Source: Megaleporinus macrocephalus
Taxonomy: Eukaryota; Chordata; Actinopteri; Characiformes; Anostomidae
Length of the DNA stretch: 64,000 nt
NCBI GenBank assembly: GCA_021613375.1
Contig: CM038709.1
Coordinates: forward strand, 32,006,415-32,070,414
Direction: 5' to 3'
Made by a program: the position numbers and the translations under genes. The notes beneath the pieces are model-generated. The model was not told the DNA's origin. It saw only the letters and a list, made by a program, of their open reading frames with translations, and made no database searches. This document shows positions 1 through 13,197 of this stretch, in pieces. Position 1 is the stretch's first letter. Each line of letters opens with the position of its first letter.

Positions 1-1300
1 TACGTATCCAAAATAACTGTGCGCACCTACTGCTCGCAGCCTCTCACTGAAGGTTATTTGTCGTCTGAAGGACTCCACTTGTCAAGATATGATGAATACC
101 ATGTACACAGACAGGGGAGCATCAAAACCCGGATTAGCCGGAAAACTCACTGATCTGTGAATAACCTAAAAAAGAGGAGCAGAAGATTAGCAATGATGCT
201 TTTAAGAATGATCCATCAAACTCAACTAGCAGAGTAGTGCGAATGAATCATCCGGCTCGAGTTTTGAACCTGCTCTCCTCCGCCGAAAACGCTGTCATGT
301 AGTGGCGAGAATCGCTAGGAGAATGTTATTAAATCAGCACTATTAATTTCCTCGCAGATCATTTCTTATCTGCCCTTCCAAATGAATTATTCACACAAGG
401 ATGTCTCCGATTGCTGTATTAATCTCAGGCCTTTATATTCAGCTCTGTTGACCAGAAAAGCCTAAAGCTACGCCAGTGATTTGGCCCCTCATGTTAAAGA
501 ATGCTTAATGGAGAAGAAATCCCTTAAGATAGGGCCACTTATTTTCCCTCTTTTTCCCATTGCAATAGTGCTAATGGCAGTGAGCTAACTTTCCGGTGAA
601 TGAAGGACAGTATTTTGAACAAAGGGGCATTCCCCAGATGCTCAGGCCTGGATTTCTTTTCCCTTAGCATTATGTTAATGTTCACTGCTAACACTGGTTT
701 CCTATCGTAGCGCTCGCATACCATTAAGTGACCGTGCCACTGCGTTAGCGCCATTGTCCTGTGCTTAGCGTTGGGGAATACTCCTTGCTGGGAGAGCTCG
801 GGAGCAGGCCTGCCTCTTGTCCTGTCTGGAGGGATAGAGACAACAGGTAAAATAATCACATGGAAATGCTTTCGGTGGTCTGTGCCGATGACGCCATATT
901 CCCAGCCTGTTTACCGCGTGTTTAGGGGGCCCGTTTCAGGAAGCACACTGGATCAAAGTCAGGGCAGCTGCTTTAGCAGTTAGCGTCTGTGATAAGTCAA
1001 ATGAAATCACCCTCATTGTTACGCCGGAGTGACTTGTCTTAGTGTCTGACAGGAAAAAAGCAGGAAGAGAAAAGTGGAGCTGATAGTTGGAGTTGCTGGA
1101 GTAATAAAAAAAAGGCTGTGGGCAGGCCTCCAACTTTGAAACAGAACAATTGAATGGAGAAGCTTTTGTGATGGCAACACAATCACCTCCAAGAAATTAT
1201 AGTCTTGTACGCATAACCGGTACAGACAAGTCTTTTTGGATGTAAATCAAACCAGTGAGACCATAAACATGGCAATTACCGCCGCGCCTGGGTACAACGT
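1..1300. other. single-copy-looking DNA, no gene seen
   Basis: Mixed composition without obvious repeats. The part at about 290-500 contains TTATTAAATCAGCAC and AATGAATTATTCAC, words typical of homeodomain-bound regulatory DNA. No exon was recognised. Confidence 0.35.
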
Positions 1301-3179
1301 CTGTTTTATCTCAAGGGAGTCGTTCCTTTTAGTGCTTTTGTAGAAATGAGTCTTACTCCCAATGTTCTTGCATAGAAATAAGATGAGTATGTTTTTGTGC
1401 TACTAATTCTCTCGCCTTTTATTCATGCTGTACACATTACACACCCATAACCAGTGTAGCAGTTACAGTTATGTGGTACAGAATAAGAATAAAGATTTTG
1501 GTGGGAAGCACAGCTCTCTCTATGCATTACTGCAACGTTTGCTGTAAACCTTTAGGACCACTCTTGAACTGGAAAAGACAAGGAAAGTTCAAGGATTGCA
1601 GTAGGTCAGTCGGACTAACATGCATGAAACAGGAAATGACCGTCCATTGATTTTTGTTTCCACAAAGATCAATTTTATTCTTCCTTTGTTTTCCAACTAC
1701 AATGCACCAAAGCTCCTTGCAGCTGGTTGTATCCTGTACACCAAAGTAGCAAAGAGGCTATTAATCAAATTGTGTTGGTGTGAGCACATTGTGTTGTCCT
1801 TCTGCACAACAGAGACAACCTAAATCATTTCACGTTAAGCATTCAGAGCCCACACTCTTTTTTAGGAAATGTAATACATATACAGGATAGCTGACCACAA
1901 CAGAGATGAATAGATTGAGATGCTGTGCAGTGTAGCAGGTGTTTCTGCTTATATGAATTATAACCTTTGCTGAAATTCTGTCCTCTACGTTTTCCTCTAG
2001 GGGGGTGGAGGGGGGTTGTGTTTTGAAAATATGTTGGGCACATTTCTGGACTTTTCTACATGTATTTTGGAAAAGCACATTATGCAGGTTTCCTTTGAGT
2101 TTTTTTCAGAGAAGTCTCTTTGTTTGGGGCCTACACATCTGTGCAAAACATGTTTTCAAAATACTGTTGGTTGGGAGCAGATGGCATGCACCTAATTTCA
2201 TGCATTCGAGCCTAACATTAAAAAACACTGACAGTCTCTACCCCAGATCTTCAAATAAGCAGTCGCAGGTTTAGACACCGAACTGAATATTAATCATAAT
2301 TTGATGAGTTTTTGATTTAAATGTTTATGTTTAAATGCACTGAAATGTGTTTTGCACACACAAAAAAAGTAATGACCAAAATAATATAAATGTTACACAC
2401 TTATTATGGGAAAATCAACAAAGTATTTCATTTTTTAAAAGTTTTATTTAAAAAAAATATTAAAGGTAGTACAATTTAGGTGTAATTTGTGTAATTTGTA
2501 ATTTAAAACTCATTCATAACAGTATTTCCCATCTCTGTTCCTGGATGATCACTGTTCTGCACATTTTACTGTTTTGCTTGTTTCAGTACCTTAATTCAGC
2601 AAAATGAGCTAATCGGTTGTATTGTGTGTGTTGGGAGCAAGAGAAACACTAGAATGTGCATTGTAGTGGGCGTCCATGACCTGGGTTAAGAAACACTGAT
2701 TTAGGATATATAATTAAGACCAGTGTTGTACCTTTGGTGGTATAAATACAACAAATTGTTGGACAGTACCTTCTTTCTGACAGTGAGGGTTATTTCACAA
2801 TGTTGATTAATGTCTGTTGTTATTCTACAATGTGTATGCGCTGTCCAGACTTTTGATTGGTGTTTATTAGTTGTCAATTTAATAGTATTGCACAGTGCGG
2901 TATGCAGCAGTACTGTCTGGATGAGACCCTAATTTGATGTATCATTGATAATAACCGCACTCTGAAACTGAATACCTCAGTGATCAGACTAATGTTGTGG
3001 TTTTACAACAGACAAACTAACTGATGTTCTTTTTAATTGCTGTAATTATTAAATTATTTTTCATGTTATTCTATTTTTTTATGGCCAGTACTATGAAAAT
3101 GGTGTCCGACTGACCGTACCGAAGTGTTTTCATCCCTACTGAGCTCTGATAGTGAGTAAAACTGATGTCTTAAGCTTTA
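1301..3179. other. AT-rich intergenic DNA, nothing recognised
   Basis: Poly-A/T runs and short open frames only. No clear transposon termini and no coding signal. Confidence 0.5.
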
Positions 3180-3720
3180 TCGCAGCACCTGCCTATTTAA
3201 GATTCATAGAAAAGGCTATCTGCTCCAATCAATATCTTCTTGAAATTTAAGTTGCATAATGCATCTCCTTCACTAGCATGATTTAAAACATCAGCACAAA
3301 GTATTCTTAATTTTATTGCCTGCTGTAAATTAAAATTAATGATGCTGACATCCACAATTAACAATGAAAAATGCAGATTCCTGTAATTACTTTAGCCGTA
3401 ATATTGTTTTCGGCGGAGGCTCAAGGTGCTTCTGTTCAGCTCCTCAGCATTCAGCAGAACACAAAAAGACAGCTTCATTACATTTTATTTGCTATAGGAA
3501 ATAACAACGAGGAAAAAAGCTAACAAAAATTCTACACTCATTTGGGAATCTCTCGCCATGCATAATTAAGCAAATTTGATTGGAATTAGGCATGACTTCT
3601 TTGGTTGAGTTTTAATGAATGCAAATCAGGCATCTACATCCCTAAGATTAATTTCAGCCAATTAAAAAACAAAGCTTACTGGAAAGTGTAAAACTGTTCA
3701 AAGCTGGGCTGCAAAGCATG
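3180..3720. promoter_or_regulatory. candidate cis-regulatory block A
   Basis: Repeat-free, with dense A/T core words (TAAATTAAAATTAATGATG, CATAATTAAGCAAATTTG, AGATTAATTTCAGCCAATTA) and a perfect octamer ATGCAAAT at 3619-3626. The texture is that of deeply conserved vertebrate noncoding elements, which are known around DACH1. Conservation was not measured. Confidence 0.4.
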
Positions 3721-5419
3721 TTCTTTTTTCCTCCGCTCATCTCATCCTCATAACTTGCACTCAGGAGATCCCCCCTCAGCTTTGATCATTACCATGGAGT
3801 TACAAGGAAGCGTTGTGAATTCACATGGTGTAGAAAAGTACAGCATTTTCACACCTATAACTCCGTCCAGCATGACTCTCCTTCTGCTGTATAATCCTAG
3901 TGTATGTCATTATTTAAATATTCTATTATCTCATGTACAGTAAAGTCAGTGTGGGCCTCACGTACTGTGACGTATCCTCAACCAAAACACGGGTCTGTGA
4001 ATTAGCTGAGCATGATGATAGGTGAGTGAGGAGTGAGGAGGAGGTGAAACCTGATTTTATTGGTTGGTTTTATTTCCCCTCCACTCAATGACGTAATGAA
4101 AATTCCAAAGACTGTCAAATATTTGGAATGAGCATGCGAAAGTACACATACACATCATAGCATTCTGTATTTATTTGCATTTCTTACTGTCCCAACTGTT
4201 GTTCAATTAGATTTGTATTGATTATTAAAAAGAAACAGAGCAGGCATGTTTTTATTTTCGTAGGGAAACAAAAGTATCTTCTCTCTGACATTGAGTGAGT
4301 GTGAGCTCTCAGACTGGATTTGTTACAGGATTGGATACCTCTGATATTTGATCCAGCATTTTTCTGCAGATGTTTGTTCGATCCCAATATCTATCGATAT
4401 CTAAGCTGATATGCCCTCTCTACTAACAGCTACTATAACAGCTAGTTGCACCTGTACCAACACTTTGTGTCACAGTCTGACCCTTCTCTTGATTTAGTAC
4501 AAACTGCTGTCCCAAAGTAAAAAAACAATGAAGTTATAAAAACATTGAAGTAGCTAAACCTTATTATTTTCAAAGAATTATGTTCTGATCTATTTAAACC
4601 CAAGATATTAACAGAAATTGTAATAAGCTAAATATATACAGTTATCATTTAAAGAGTACTGTTGGTAGGTGTCTGTCCCAGACCTTACACCCTTAAATCT
4701 GAGTTTGTGAAAATAAGACTATTTTTAAGATATGTATGATTTTGTTTACAAAGAAGAATGATAATTTTTCAGTTTCATTTTAAATAACAAATATTTATTC
4801 AAACCACACAGTCCCACAATTTCATGTCACTACTAAGACACAAAAGCTGTGTCTGAACTTCCCTACTCAGTGTATCACGCTTTATTTGGGGTTTTTGCCA
4901 TTTTGTAGTAGTGTCTGAAAACATAGTGCAGGAGATCCATTGCACTAAAACCCTTTGTTTGATTTGAACAACATCTCTGAGTTGAATTATCGAGCTCCAC
5001 TGGCAACTTGTCCACAGACCTCTCTTCAGACCTGCTACATATGTGAGTAGACTCTTCTCATGCGTCATACTCATATATTATTATATTATATTAGACTGGT
5101 GGCCTGACGTTTATAGTTTTAATGTGATGGAAACTGCAGTCACTGTTGAACAGTAATGAGTAAACCCGCATGACATTTTGTCTACCAACTGCCATCAGTT
5201 CTGTTCTCTGTAACATTGTTCTATACAGATTGTTGAATGTAGGGTTTAGTGATTAGAGGACCATTTCGGACTCTGTAATAAAAAAGTTTTAGATAATTAG
5301 ATTACAATTAGATAAATACCACAAGTAAGCAGAAACTTCCTGTCCCAAAGTTCGAAATGTGTTTTCTGGTGACTTTGAACCAGTTTGATAGAATGATCCA
5401 ATTATACATGACTTTGGGA
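3721..5419. other. intergenic DNA, no gene seen; one SIX/MEF3-like site
   Basis: Mostly AT-rich. A purine-rich run (4016-4045) precedes GAAACCTGA at 4046-4054, the exact reverse complement of the MEF3/SIX consensus TCAGGTTTC. Sequence at 4370-4420 (CGATATCTAAGCTGATATG) resembles the end of a fish hAT repeat but is too short to call. Confidence 0.35.
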
Positions 5420-6585
5420 CTTTTGGGTCTTTTGACTAAAATGTCATTTAGTTTTAGTCACAATTTAGTCATCTGAAGTTTTAGTCTATTTTTAGTCGAC
5501 TAATTATCATAAGAATATAGTCGACTAAATCTACAGTCGCTTCAGTCGACTAAAATATAAAGGGTATAACATGTAAATGTTTTTTCTTTTTCAATTATTT
5601 AAGTCATTATATATACTTACACAAAATGAAACATGTATTAACCAGTTATGGAATATTATTGATGTCTTCCGTAACTGCAAAGTGAATAAGAGAAAACTGT
5701 TATTTTATCCTTGTATCGCCTTTTTATTCATCTCTTATTTATTTAATAATTTTTATTAATGCTGTCAATCTAATTGAATTACAAGCTCTGTTGTTAACTC
5801 ATCTTCATTAATTGCATTTATCACTTTTGGCTATGAAAGTATTTTTAATTGTGCAATTCAAATAAATTTTAGCATAACAGTAAATTAATGAATGAACACT
5901 TAGTGTTTACTAGAGACACACACCGCATATTACGTGCACTAATTCATTGTAAATAAAACTAGCTAATCTGCTAATTGGGACATGATAATCAAACGCAGAT
6001 GCTGGAGTCAGCTAGCTAGTTTTCCTAGTTTTCCAGACACACTGCCCTGCACATATAACGTTTCCAACTAATCTGATCATTAACACCACCTTACTGAGTT
6101 AATACAGCGTTTACAGAAGGACACGCTCTAAACTGTACAGGGCAGTGTGCTGTCAGGACTAGGGTTAAGAAAGGCTAAGCTAGCGTTAGCAGCGGTAATG
6201 CTAGCTAACGGTGGTGCTGGAGAGCTGATGTCCAGCACGGTGTGGTGATTTTCACAAACACAAACGCTAAACTCTCTTTATCTATGCTAATACTATCTAG
6301 ATAACTTAGTTCCATCATGAGTAACGACGGTTCACAGGCTGATTGCATGGATACTCAGCTTGAGTATTCTCTGCCTTTCACAAAACTAAATCAGCTCTGA
6401 TTGGATGTCGTCACTGCCAAACATTTTCGTCATGTTTTTATTCGTTGACTAAATTAATTTTGTCATAGTTATTATCCTTTTATGTAGCTTTTATTTAGTC
6501 ATCGTCTCATTTTCGTCATGAAAAAAAGGTTTGTTGATAAAAAAATTAAGACGAAAATAGTTTGTCAACAAAATTAGAACTGTCA
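5420..6585. mobile_element. non-autonomous hAT-like DNA transposon
   Basis: The left part (5430-5560) carries repeated TTTAGTCGACTA-type words. The right part (6430-6585) carries GTTGACTAAATTAATTTTG and ends in GACGAAAATAGTTTGTCAAC followed by AAAATTAG. These are hallmarks of a very common fish hAT-derived element whose termini read like GTTAATTTTGTTGAC. The interior contains GCTAGC/GCTAAC-rich sequence (6175-6225). No transposase frame remains. Ends are approximate and the left terminus may be truncated. Confidence 0.65.
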
Positions 6586-6829
6586 TGCAGTTTCATAAAA
6601 AAATCTAAAATGATGTAAGTAAATGAGGGCTTTTAATAAATAGCGTAACATTTACAGTGGTGGTCTGACGTCTTGAGTCACAGGGCGTTAGTAAATACAA
6701 CCGAGATTGTGTGGATACTAAAAACTCCTGTAATGAAACAGCTACTACTTTACTGGCTCAAAAGAAAAAGATGTATATCCATTTTTGTCTAGTTTTATTT
6801 TTTTTACAAAATTTGAATGTAGCAGCTGC

Positions 6830-6960
6830 TGTTCACATTAGAAATGCTCCAAAATAATCTGGAATAAATTCCGGTTCCCCTGACTCACATTAACAGTACA
6901 GACAGTTTTTGTTCTCTTCTGTAAAGTTACTATTTTGGAGCTACTTGTTTGGACAGCAGT
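6830..6960 (+). repeat. dispersed repeat family R1, copy 1
   Basis: Shares TAGAAATGCTCCAAAA, then a diverged TCTGG...TTCC...TGACT(C/T)ACATTAA block, and ends with ATTTTGGAGCTACTTG and TGGACAG, in the same order as the copy at 38930-39151. Family identity is unknown; it behaves like a non-autonomous DNA transposon. Confidence 0.6.
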
Positions 6961-7009
6961 GATATGCTAGTGTGTTTGATGTGTTCATTCAGCCCATACC
7001 CATACAATG

Positions 7010-7110
7010 TGAGCTTTGGATAAAAAAGGCTGATAAAATCAGCTAAAAAAGTTATCTGTCAGCCAGGTTGGATTCCTGATTTGTGCATTCCTAATACACA
7101 GTCCTCCATT
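7010..7110. mobile_element. hAT-like terminal fragment
   Basis: Contains GGCTGATAAAATCAGC and TGTGCATTCCTAATACA. Read in reverse, the latter resembles the TATTAGGGATGCAC start common to fish hAT elements. Short and decayed. Confidence 0.35.
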
Positions 7111-7189
7111 CCTGCTGCTCAATTAGTATTCACATACATTTCAAATAAATAGCCGTGTTTAGTACTGCATTCTTCTGTTGTAATGTCCC

Positions 7190-7680
7190 GTTAGGGTTGT
7201 TATGCAGTACTTTTCAGTTCCTGCTGGTTTCAGAGCCTTTTAGCCTTCAGCCTAGTCTTCAGTAAATGAGATATGTGCTCAGTGGAGTTCAGGTTTGGTG
7301 ACTTAGTCGATCACAAAACATTCCACGTTGCGACCCATAATAATTTTACAGCTGCTTTAATAATGTGTTTCATGACATTGTTCTGCTGTTGGGTCATTTG
7401 GTTGGATCTGAGCTGTTAAGATGTTTCTGTAAACTGCTGCTGTCATCAGCTGTGAAATCATCAATAAGGACAAGCGAGTTAAGGGAGGTCATACAGCCCC
7501 ATGTCATCATGTTTCACACATGAGGTGCCACGCCTCGGATCAAGAACAGTTCCTTTTTCCTCCACATTTTCTTCTTTCCATCACACTGGAGGAGGTTAAT
7601 CTTCATCTAATCTGCCCATCAGACTTTTTGCAGAACTTGACAGTTTTTATTAACTTTTAGTAAAGCTGGCTTTACAGTGT
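7190..7680 (-). mobile_element. decayed Tc1/mariner-like transposase fragment
   Basis: Phrases such as CCCCATGTCATCATGTTTCACAC, AACAGTTCCTTTTTCCTCCAC and TCATCTAATCTGCCCATCAGAC match, in antisense, the central transposase part of fish Tc1-like elements. No open transposase frame survives, so the copy is inactive. Confidence 0.5.
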
Positions 7681-9899
7681 GAAGGGAATTCCACAGGGGT
7701 GTCAAGTAGAAATGTCATTCAAAACACTCTAAAACGATGTAGTGCATTGGACAGAATGTACCAACTTTCTTCACAGTGGTAGTGACAGGAACCAGGGGTC
7801 ACTGGGTCACGGGTGAGATGTCATCATCTCAAATGTAGACATTTTACTTGCCAACCTGGATGATCAGTGAACCTGCAGATGTCTTCTGAGTTTTTATATG
7901 CAACACTGGTAACAGGTAAAATATGAGTTTCCTTTTGGGACTAATTAGTCTTACAGCTCCCAGCTCCTTTGGTGCTTACCTCACCACAATGGATAAAGTT
8001 TAAAAAACATGTTTTTGACCAAATCCTTACAGACTCTTTCCTAAAACAATGTTTCAGGTATCAGACAGTGTATTTGTAATCTTTTCATGTAATATCTTCC
8101 TGTGAAGAAGTTTTGGAGGTGTTAATCATCATTAACCTGTAATATGTGTAGGCTTAATGGTCATTTTATATTTAAAAAAATATTTTATAACAAGATTTGT
8201 GTTGTACACAAGGTTACCCCTGATTTCTATCACCAACAGCATGAAAAATTCAGAGTTTCTTTAAACAGAGCATTTTACACCAAACCAGTCTGAATGACTT
8301 TGTTTCAGAATTTGATTCTGATGAATTTAGAAAATTTGCTGGAATTTCTCTTTAAGCTCACTTATGCATTTTGGGTATTAGCCTTGTAACATATTAGACT
8401 TTGACAACATTTGGGCAATATTTTATTTATGCATTGGTTTCACTTATTCTGATTGGTCATGATGGCCTGCTTTACTGGTAGTAAACTAATATTCTAAGGA
8501 CAGAGAGCTGGTCAGGGAGCAACTGACTATCTGATTGTTCAGTGTATGTTGGTCCTTTAAAATAGGAGGACCAAATCTCACAGCCTGCTTCAGTCCAGTA
8601 TGTACAGAGCTAAACAATTCACTGACTACAAACTGAATTGTAACTTACTGCATTGAAGCAACCAGTGAGAATAAAATGATTTCATGTTAAAATAACAGAT
8701 TTGTTTTTATTCTTCATATCACATTTAAGTAAAACAGTGACATTTAGTACTTGTGAATAGAGCAAGACATTTAGGGTCTGGTAAGTATTTACTTATTTCT
8801 TATCTGAGAAGCTTCAGCCTGAGTGCTAGCCTGAGCCTGAATGTTGTGTTCTCCAGAGGTTAAGTACAGAGAAACTGCATTTCTATTAGTGAAAGTATCA
8901 AAATTTTACTCATGAAAGCATGTTTGGAATTTGCTTCTGACACCAAATGTTTTGGTAGACTGTCATAAGCATTGTCAGACAGTCGGGCCTGTGCTTTACT
9001 AATACATGATTTATTATTACATGCATATTGATAAAGTACAAATAGTTTGAAATAGTAACAAAATATTTTATCGACGGTGTAGCAAACAAAGCAAGACAGT
9101 GTCTACAACTCAAAATGGCTTTTTAAATTCTGTAATTGTGGCTTAACTCAGGTTACATCATATCTTTAATTAGACAGCGCTATTCATACAGTCTCGGTTA
9201 AGTTTGTTGTAGAGCCCAAAAATATGCTGTAGTTTAACTTTTTCATTATATGTTTTAAAAAAGGTTTGTTTGGTTGTATGTGATACAGTTACTACAAGGC
9301 AGGACTGATCCTGACATGTATTATCGTAGATGCGAGCAGCTTCATTTTACTTGCTTAATAAAAACATATCAACAAATATAAGTACAGTACACTTTTTCTG
9401 GTGGGCAATCATCTTTTGGTCATCACCCTAGGCCACACTATAAAGATGTAAATTGTCTAGCCCTCTCTGAAACTACAGATATGTATCCCAAAGCTGAAGT
9501 GATGAAAGGAGACACTTTTCTGTCCATGTCACTGAGAACTTTTACCCACTATAATGAGATCCATTCCATTCCATGTTCAAATCTGATTATAACAGCCTTC
9601 TGCACTGTACCGATTACATATGAAACCACTGAGTGATGCTTGCATGACCTTTTATAACAATCTAACTAAAGGAGTATGTTTGAGCTTTGGCTGTCATGAG
9701 CTTTGTCATATAATCAGGCTTGTGTTTAACACACTTAAATACAGGATTTTCCTGAAACCTTTAGTGCACAATATATATTTCTTTGCTGGGTTAAACACAC
9801 TGGAACAAATAAAAATAAACTTACAACAAAATGTCCCTGTGTTAAATAAACGGTAAGTCTGCTGAAGTATTTTGGGGACTGTTATGTACTTTTGTGCAT
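7681..9899. other. AT-rich intergenic DNA, no gene seen
   Basis: Unique-looking or heavily decayed repeat sequence. About 8260-8300 shares a motif (ACCAAACCAGTCTGAATGACT) with 37920-37945, so an old dispersed repeat is likely. No coding signal. Confidence 0.4.
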
Positions 9900-10667
9900 A
9901 GACAAATTATAACAAAGACTTTTTAATTGTAGAAAAGATCATTTTTTTGTGTGTGACTCTGAAGCCCTTTCGATAGAGCCTTTATCATCAATGTTTATAT
10001 TCTCTCTAATTTTCTTGGGTTTTATTGATTTGAACTGCATATGCAGAAGTCATAGAGTAGCTTGGTCATTCTAGAAAGAAGGGGACATTAAACCAATTCA
10101 TTCTGCTGCTAACTAGACCTTATTTGATAGTACGTGGGGCATTTGGCTGGAGCGTGCAGGTGCAGGGCCATCACATGGCCAGGTTTGAGTAAATAGAACT
10201 GTGTTGTTTACACCATGTGTTCCTTTCCTGACTCTCTCCATCGGGGCCCTCATCTCATCTTGTTTTCTCTTTGCTCTCCACATTAAACTCCTAAAACCCA
10301 CTTAACTCTTGGCAGTGACGACACATCCAGCATTTTCTGCTCCAGTGTTCGTCTCGCTGCAGCGTCTGTTGGCGAAACAGTTTTATGTTGCTTTTCTTTC
10401 CCCCCTTGGGTGACTTTTTGAAGCACTTAATCTTTTGAAATTTTTACACACCTGCTAATGTTTCTCCGTTTCCCGTGCAGCCACTTAATTATTAAGATGG
10501 TGGAGAGGATCTTTCACTTCAGCATGGGAAAGCGTTCCTTCCGGCTCAACTCGAAACCTGCGCCGGTAAATCCTGATTATTTGGAGAGGCGGACGTAAAT
10601 GCTAATGATTTAGGGCAAGCAGGCACCTTCAGCACTGGAGGCTGTGGAATACTAATCTCTGTTGCAT

Positions 10668-10950
10668 CCCTCCCTCCCCTACCCCCACCCCCCCTCGCCA
10701 ATGCACACGCGCACATCCCGCACTTCGTTCTGTGAGAGCGTGTACATCGATTTGATCTCTCACATCAAAAGACAAACACTGATGCGAGTCAGCAGTTCCT
10801 CTGTCAATGTCACTCCTTGATGTGATTCTTTCCACACGCATCTTTATGGGAGGGGGGAGCGGCTGGGTGCGGGGGATCGAGCATTAGGCAATCAGAAGTA
10901 TTGGCATTTCTTTAAAGGAGATTCATGGGTGAGGGGACGAGGGGAGGGGG
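10668..10950. other. cluster of three G-quadruplex motifs
   Basis: Runs of at least three G (or C) with loops of at most 7 bases occur at 10668-10694 (G-rich on the minus strand), 10848-10875 (plus) and 10927-10950 (plus). Such motifs often mark open regulatory DNA. Folding in vivo is not known. Confidence 0.55.
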
Positions 10951-11440
10951 ATGAAGGAAAGGCTGGACAACAGCGTTCTCCGCACCTGCCAGTCCAGATG
11001 GAGATGCTCTTGCTGTTTAGGTAGCACTAATCCCATTGTCTTTACCTGTTATGTTTTCCATTTAATGTTGTCTTTCAGGATCGGCCTCCAGCAGTGCGGG
11101 GGAATAAGTTGAATATGCTCAACAAAAAAAAAAAAAAGACTGAAAAAAACTCCACGGCAAAGTTCAAAGCACCACAAGGAAGCCTTTATGTGTGCCTTAA
11201 TCATGGTAAAACACAGCCTGGTATGCCGGGCGCATCGTGCTCCCCCCTGCTTTGCCGGGTGACAGGGAGAATTAATATTTGGCCTCTGATGCATTCTTTT
11301 TGAAGGAATAAAGAAAGTAAAGAGAAGCATTATCTATTCAAGTAGCAGAGGGAATAGTCTGTGCCGGGCTCCCTCTGTTCGAGCTGTTGTGTCTCATTTT
11401 GTCTGGAGAAGATCAGAGAGCTGAGAACTGCACTGCTGAG

Positions 11441-11442
<2 letters not shown>

Positions 11443-11471
<29 letters not shown>
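11443..11471 (+). repeat. (GA)n microsatellite
   Basis: Uninterrupted GA dinucleotides, 29 bases. It explains the Arg-Glu-rich open frames on the plus strand here, which are not genes. Confidence 0.95.
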
Positions 11472-11474
<3 letters not shown>

Positions 11475-12330
11475 AACGAAGCCTGTGCTCCAAGTCTCAA
11501 ATCCTCGGGGAGAGTTTTGTATGGGTAACCACGCTATTGAGCTTATTTGCATCACGCTGCTGGATAAATATAATGCAAAACGATATGTACAATGGCGAGC
11601 GAGGAGACAATGGGAGCGTTTTTCAGTTGAAAGAATTATTTCAGGAAAAGTTTGAATGTTTCGTATTACAACTCTTACGCAGACGTTGAGCGTGTTTTTA
11701 ATTGCCACTCACTTCTTTTGGAGCGCGCCAACAGAAAAGGTCCCGTCGTATTTTGCATCCTCCCAGAGGATTAATGACAAACAGGGCTGAGCCGATGCAC
11801 TGAAATGGTGCTGATTCATTGGCCGTCTGCTTCGAGTCTCTGTTTTCTGTATTTGTTTTGTCAGACCCACTTGCCCCGTGAACACGCTCCTTCCTGAATG
11901 CCTTGGGCTTTGGATCCTATTAAGCGAGGGTTCATTGCCAAAGCAGTTGGCCTTATGCTTCCTTTCTGCACCACGGACTGCATTCAAGTTCACCAGAGCA
12001 GACCTCGTGCCTTTTGAAGCATTTGAAGCGAGTCGTTATGAAATCGGGGCGCTCATACATTTGTAACACGGCAATTGTAGATCATCCGTCGGTGCAAAAT
12101 GTGCTCTGCTCATCGGCAATTCAAAGAAAGCAAATGAGCGGGCGCATGTAGCCCTTTATCTGGGCACATAATGACAGAACAGATGTTTATTATTCTAAGG
12201 GTAAAATCGGTGAAAGGCTGTTCGGCCCGTTTGTTCGAGGCCTGACTAGGAGTGGAACGATTTGCAAAGTCTTTGAGAATCGACACAATCAACAGTGGCT
12301 TTAAAAGCGTTTAATTAATCTTCCTCAAAT

Positions 12331-13197
12331 TGCATGTGACTGTTTAAAAGGAGCCAGCGCAGCACTGGATCTTCTGGGTGTTGTATTATGCGGCTGAAGA
12401 GATGCAGCTATGTGATGGGAAACCCAAGGGACGACCATGAGGACAATGATGCCTCTTGGGAGGATTTTATGCTGCTGAACAGAATTTGAATACATAAAAG
12501 AAAACTCAGCAATGGCAGAGAAAGGGCATAACACTGCCTGCGTTTCCTTTGTGCACAGGAAAGAAAACAGAATCGAATGCATCAGATTTAGACTCAGTGA
12601 TGTACAGTGCTGTACATAATATGGAGACCACACTTCCTTTATTCCAAACTACCAGTATGTATGAGTTACTCTTTTCTTCCAGACATATCTCGGAGCGTAT
12701 TAGAAATAAGATAATCCATAGGAATAAATGGAACTCCTAACAACTGTGCAAGACCAGGTAGATCACTACACTGTCATTATTGCTAAAGCCTTTACCTTTA
12801 GAGGAAAATCAAGCTCCACTCTTGCACAAGATGTGAAAAAATCCACAGGTGTTTCTGTCCATCCTTTCACTGTGCGATGAGAGCTGTATGCTATGGGTCT
12901 GAAAGGATGTGTAGCTGTCAAGAACCTGATATTGAGCAAAGAAAAACAACTATTAAAAATACTCAGCATCGTTGGGTTTAGGCTTATGGGCTTATTCTGA
13001 TTGTGAGACCAACACAATGCAATGCAACCAACTTCTGACACTAAACGTTGGAATTATCCCTGTAGATTTTGCTGAAAAACAGAAAGTTCTGTCTGTTTTC
13101 TGCCTTTTTTCAGTCACTAAAAATGTATATCTTGTATATCTTAGTGGCCATTTTGACTGGAAATTAAAAAGGGTGGTCTCTGACTGCAAGAGATTTT
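12331..13197 (+). mobile_element. decayed Tc1-like family T1, copy 1 (fragment)
   Basis: The section 12836-12952 aligns by eye with 20672-20785 (shared CCACAGGTGTTTCTG, then AAAGGA-TGT--CTGTCAAGAA). Both belong to the same decayed Tc1-like family as the transposase-bearing remnants at 15.3, 19.3 and 20.9 kb. The surrounding part of this interval is not assignable. Confidence 0.45.

Larger units (their letters stand above)
9900..12330. promoter_or_regulatory. candidate cis-regulatory block B, with G-rich clusters
   Basis: Largely repeat-free apart from a (GA)n tract. The part at 11500-12320 is CpG-containing and rich in short conserved-looking words, with an octamer ATTTGCAT at 11545-11552. 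Around 10490-10590 and 10890-11050 the composition is also unlike the AT-rich surroundings. No exon was recognised. The regulatory role is inferred from texture and from the DACH1 locus. Confidence 0.35.
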
